DNA of 64,000 bases from Catelliglobosispora koreensis DSM 44566. Its GTDB lineage: Bacteria > Actinomycetota > Actinomycetes > Mycobacteriales > Micromonosporaceae. Location of the stretch: contig NZ_KB903250.1 of assembly GCF_000379685.1 (NCBI RefSeq), forward strand, positions 624 through 64,623. The letters are read 5' to 3'. Below the pieces are notes generated by a model. The model was given only the letters and a program-made list of their open reading frames with translations. It searched no databases and was not told the DNA's origin. Shown in pieces: positions 63,158 to 64,000 of this stretch; position 1 is the first letter of the stretch; each line of letters opens with the position of its first letter. The position numbers and the translations under genes are program-made.

Positions 63158-64000
63158 ATGAGCGACCCTAGGGAAGCACTCGGCCGGCTTCGGGCCGAAG
63201 TCGCCAAAGCTGTTGTGGGACAAGACGGAATTGTCGCCGGCCTCGTGATCGCGCTGCTGTGCCGCGGCCATGTGTTGCTCGAAGGCCCGCCCGGCGTGGC
63301 CAAAACGCTTCTGGTGCGCTCGATCGCGGCCGCCCTCGATCTGGAGATGAAGCGCATCCAGTTCACTCCAGACCTCATGCCCGGTGACGTGACCGGCTCA
63401 GTCATCTACGACCCGCGCACGGTGGAGTTCTTGTTCCGCCACGGTCCGGTCTTCACGAACCTGTTGCTGGCAGACGAAATCAACCGCACGTCGCCCAAGA
63501 CGCAGTCGGCTCTCCTTGAGGTGATGGAGGAGCGGCAGGTGTCAACCGACGGCGTGACCCGGCCGCTGCCGGAGCCTTTCATCGTCGCCGCGACGCAGAA
63601 CCCGATTGAGCACGAGGGCACCTACCCGCTGCCCGAGGCTCAGCTGGACCGGTTCCTGCTCAAGCTCACGGTTCCGCTGCCCTCGCGTGACGATGAACTC
63701 GGCGTGGTCCGGGCGCACCACACCGGTTTCGATCCACGTAACCTCGCCGCCGCGGGCATCAAGGCCGTGGCGACGGCGGCGGACCTCGCCGCGGCACGGG
63801 AAGCCGCGCAGCGGGTGACCGTGGCCGAGGAGGTCCTGGCCTACGTCGTCGACCTGTGCCGCGCGACCCGTGCTCTGCCTTCGGTCGAGCTCGGTGCTTC
63901 GCCGCGTGGGGCGACGTCTCTGCTCGTGTCGTCGAAAGCCTGGGCCTGGATGTCTGGACGCGACTACGTGACGCCCGATGACGTGAAGGTCATGGCGCGG
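63158..64000 (+). CDS. moxR: MoxR-type AAA ATPase (3' end outside window)
   Basis: The visible 281 residues show a MoxR AAA+ ATPase: Walker A LEGPPGVAKT, FTPDLMPGDVTGS, Walker B LLADEINRTSPKTQSALLEVMEERQV, sensor-1 AATQNPIEHEGTYPLPEAQLDRF and the sensor-2 arginine region SPRGATSLL. These ATPases act as chaperones for DUF58/VWA partner proteins, which would be expected downstream, beyond the window. ATG at 63158 follows GGGAGAAG. The gene continues past the right edge. Confidence 0.95.
   Translation, partial: MSDPREALGRLRAEVAKAVVGQDGIVAGLVIALLCRGHVLLEGPPGVAKTLLVRSIAAALDLEMKRIQFTPDLMPGDVTGSVIYDPRTVEFLFRHGPVFTNLLLADEINRTSPKTQSALLEVMEERQVSTDGVTRPLPEPFIVAATQNPIEHEGTYPLPEAQLDRFLLKLTVPLPSRDDELGVVRAHHTGFDPRNLAAAGIKAVATAADLAAAREAAQRVTVAEEVLAYVVDLCRATRALPSVELGASPRGATSLLVSSKAWAWMSGRDYVTPDDVKVMAR

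Overview
The window is high-GC DNA from an actinobacterium. The chromosomal part carries a typical actinobacterial core: divergent mtrA-mtrB-lpqB and DUF4129-DUF4350-moxR loci, comF, long-form hpf, secA with Rv3235-like and DUF6912 neighbours, and prfB-ftsE-ftsX-M23 peptidase-smpB-ssrA. A KstD-type dehydrogenase, a MEDS/ATPase regulator, MacS-like and LuxR-class two-component proteins, and a prim-pol integrative element fit a soil actinomycete. The genus cannot be fixed from the sequence.

Layout. (1) 1-6743 is the right end of an integrated element that abuts the 3' end of a tRNA-Ala(GGC). It holds two paralogous unknown proteins with SAP-like motifs, a prim-pol replicase, a DUF3631 ATPase with iteron-like repeats near its 3' end, xis, int, and a two-gene cargo operon (three-segment membrane protein plus TIR-like protein) between int and the tRNA. 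(2) 6744-30810 is mostly accessory metabolism and regulation: YqgE, a nucleosidase, kstD behind a KstR-like operator, a PEP-mutase-family protein, a fused full-length ABC exporter, a MacS-like kinase, an OafA/SGNH acyltransferase, and several divergent regulator/target pairs (TetR, MarR, WYL) each with visible palindromic operators. (3) 30885-38399 holds ssrA, three membrane-anchored proteins with CBM2-like C-termini, smpB, an EnvC-like M23 peptidase, ftsX, ftsE and prfB, all on the minus strand. (4) 38435-44994 is a sugar operon: ROK regulator, lipoprotein binding protein, two permeases, GH4 glycosidase and a BadF-type sugar kinase. (5) 44955-48010 has a PadR regulator and a coupled pruA-tryptophan dioxygenase pair. 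(6) 48160-64000 is core: secA, hpf, comF, lpqB-mtrB-mtrA, and the start of the DUF4129-DUF4350-MoxR operon, which runs off the window.

How the parts work together. The element couples replication (prim-pol, ATPase), excision/integration (xis-int) and a probable defence cargo. ftsEX with the adjacent coiled-coil M23 protein form a cell-division peptidoglycan-hydrolysis module. SmpB and tmRNA form the trans-translation module, with prfB nearby for termination. MtrAB-LpqB is the envelope/cell-cycle two-component system. The most noteworthy candidates are the TIR/membrane pair at the element end, the iteron-like repeats inside the ATPase gene, the CBM2-like trio between ssrA and smpB, and a 96-nt near-continuous hairpin just downstream of secA. 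All assignments come from reading motifs and context; no database search was run.
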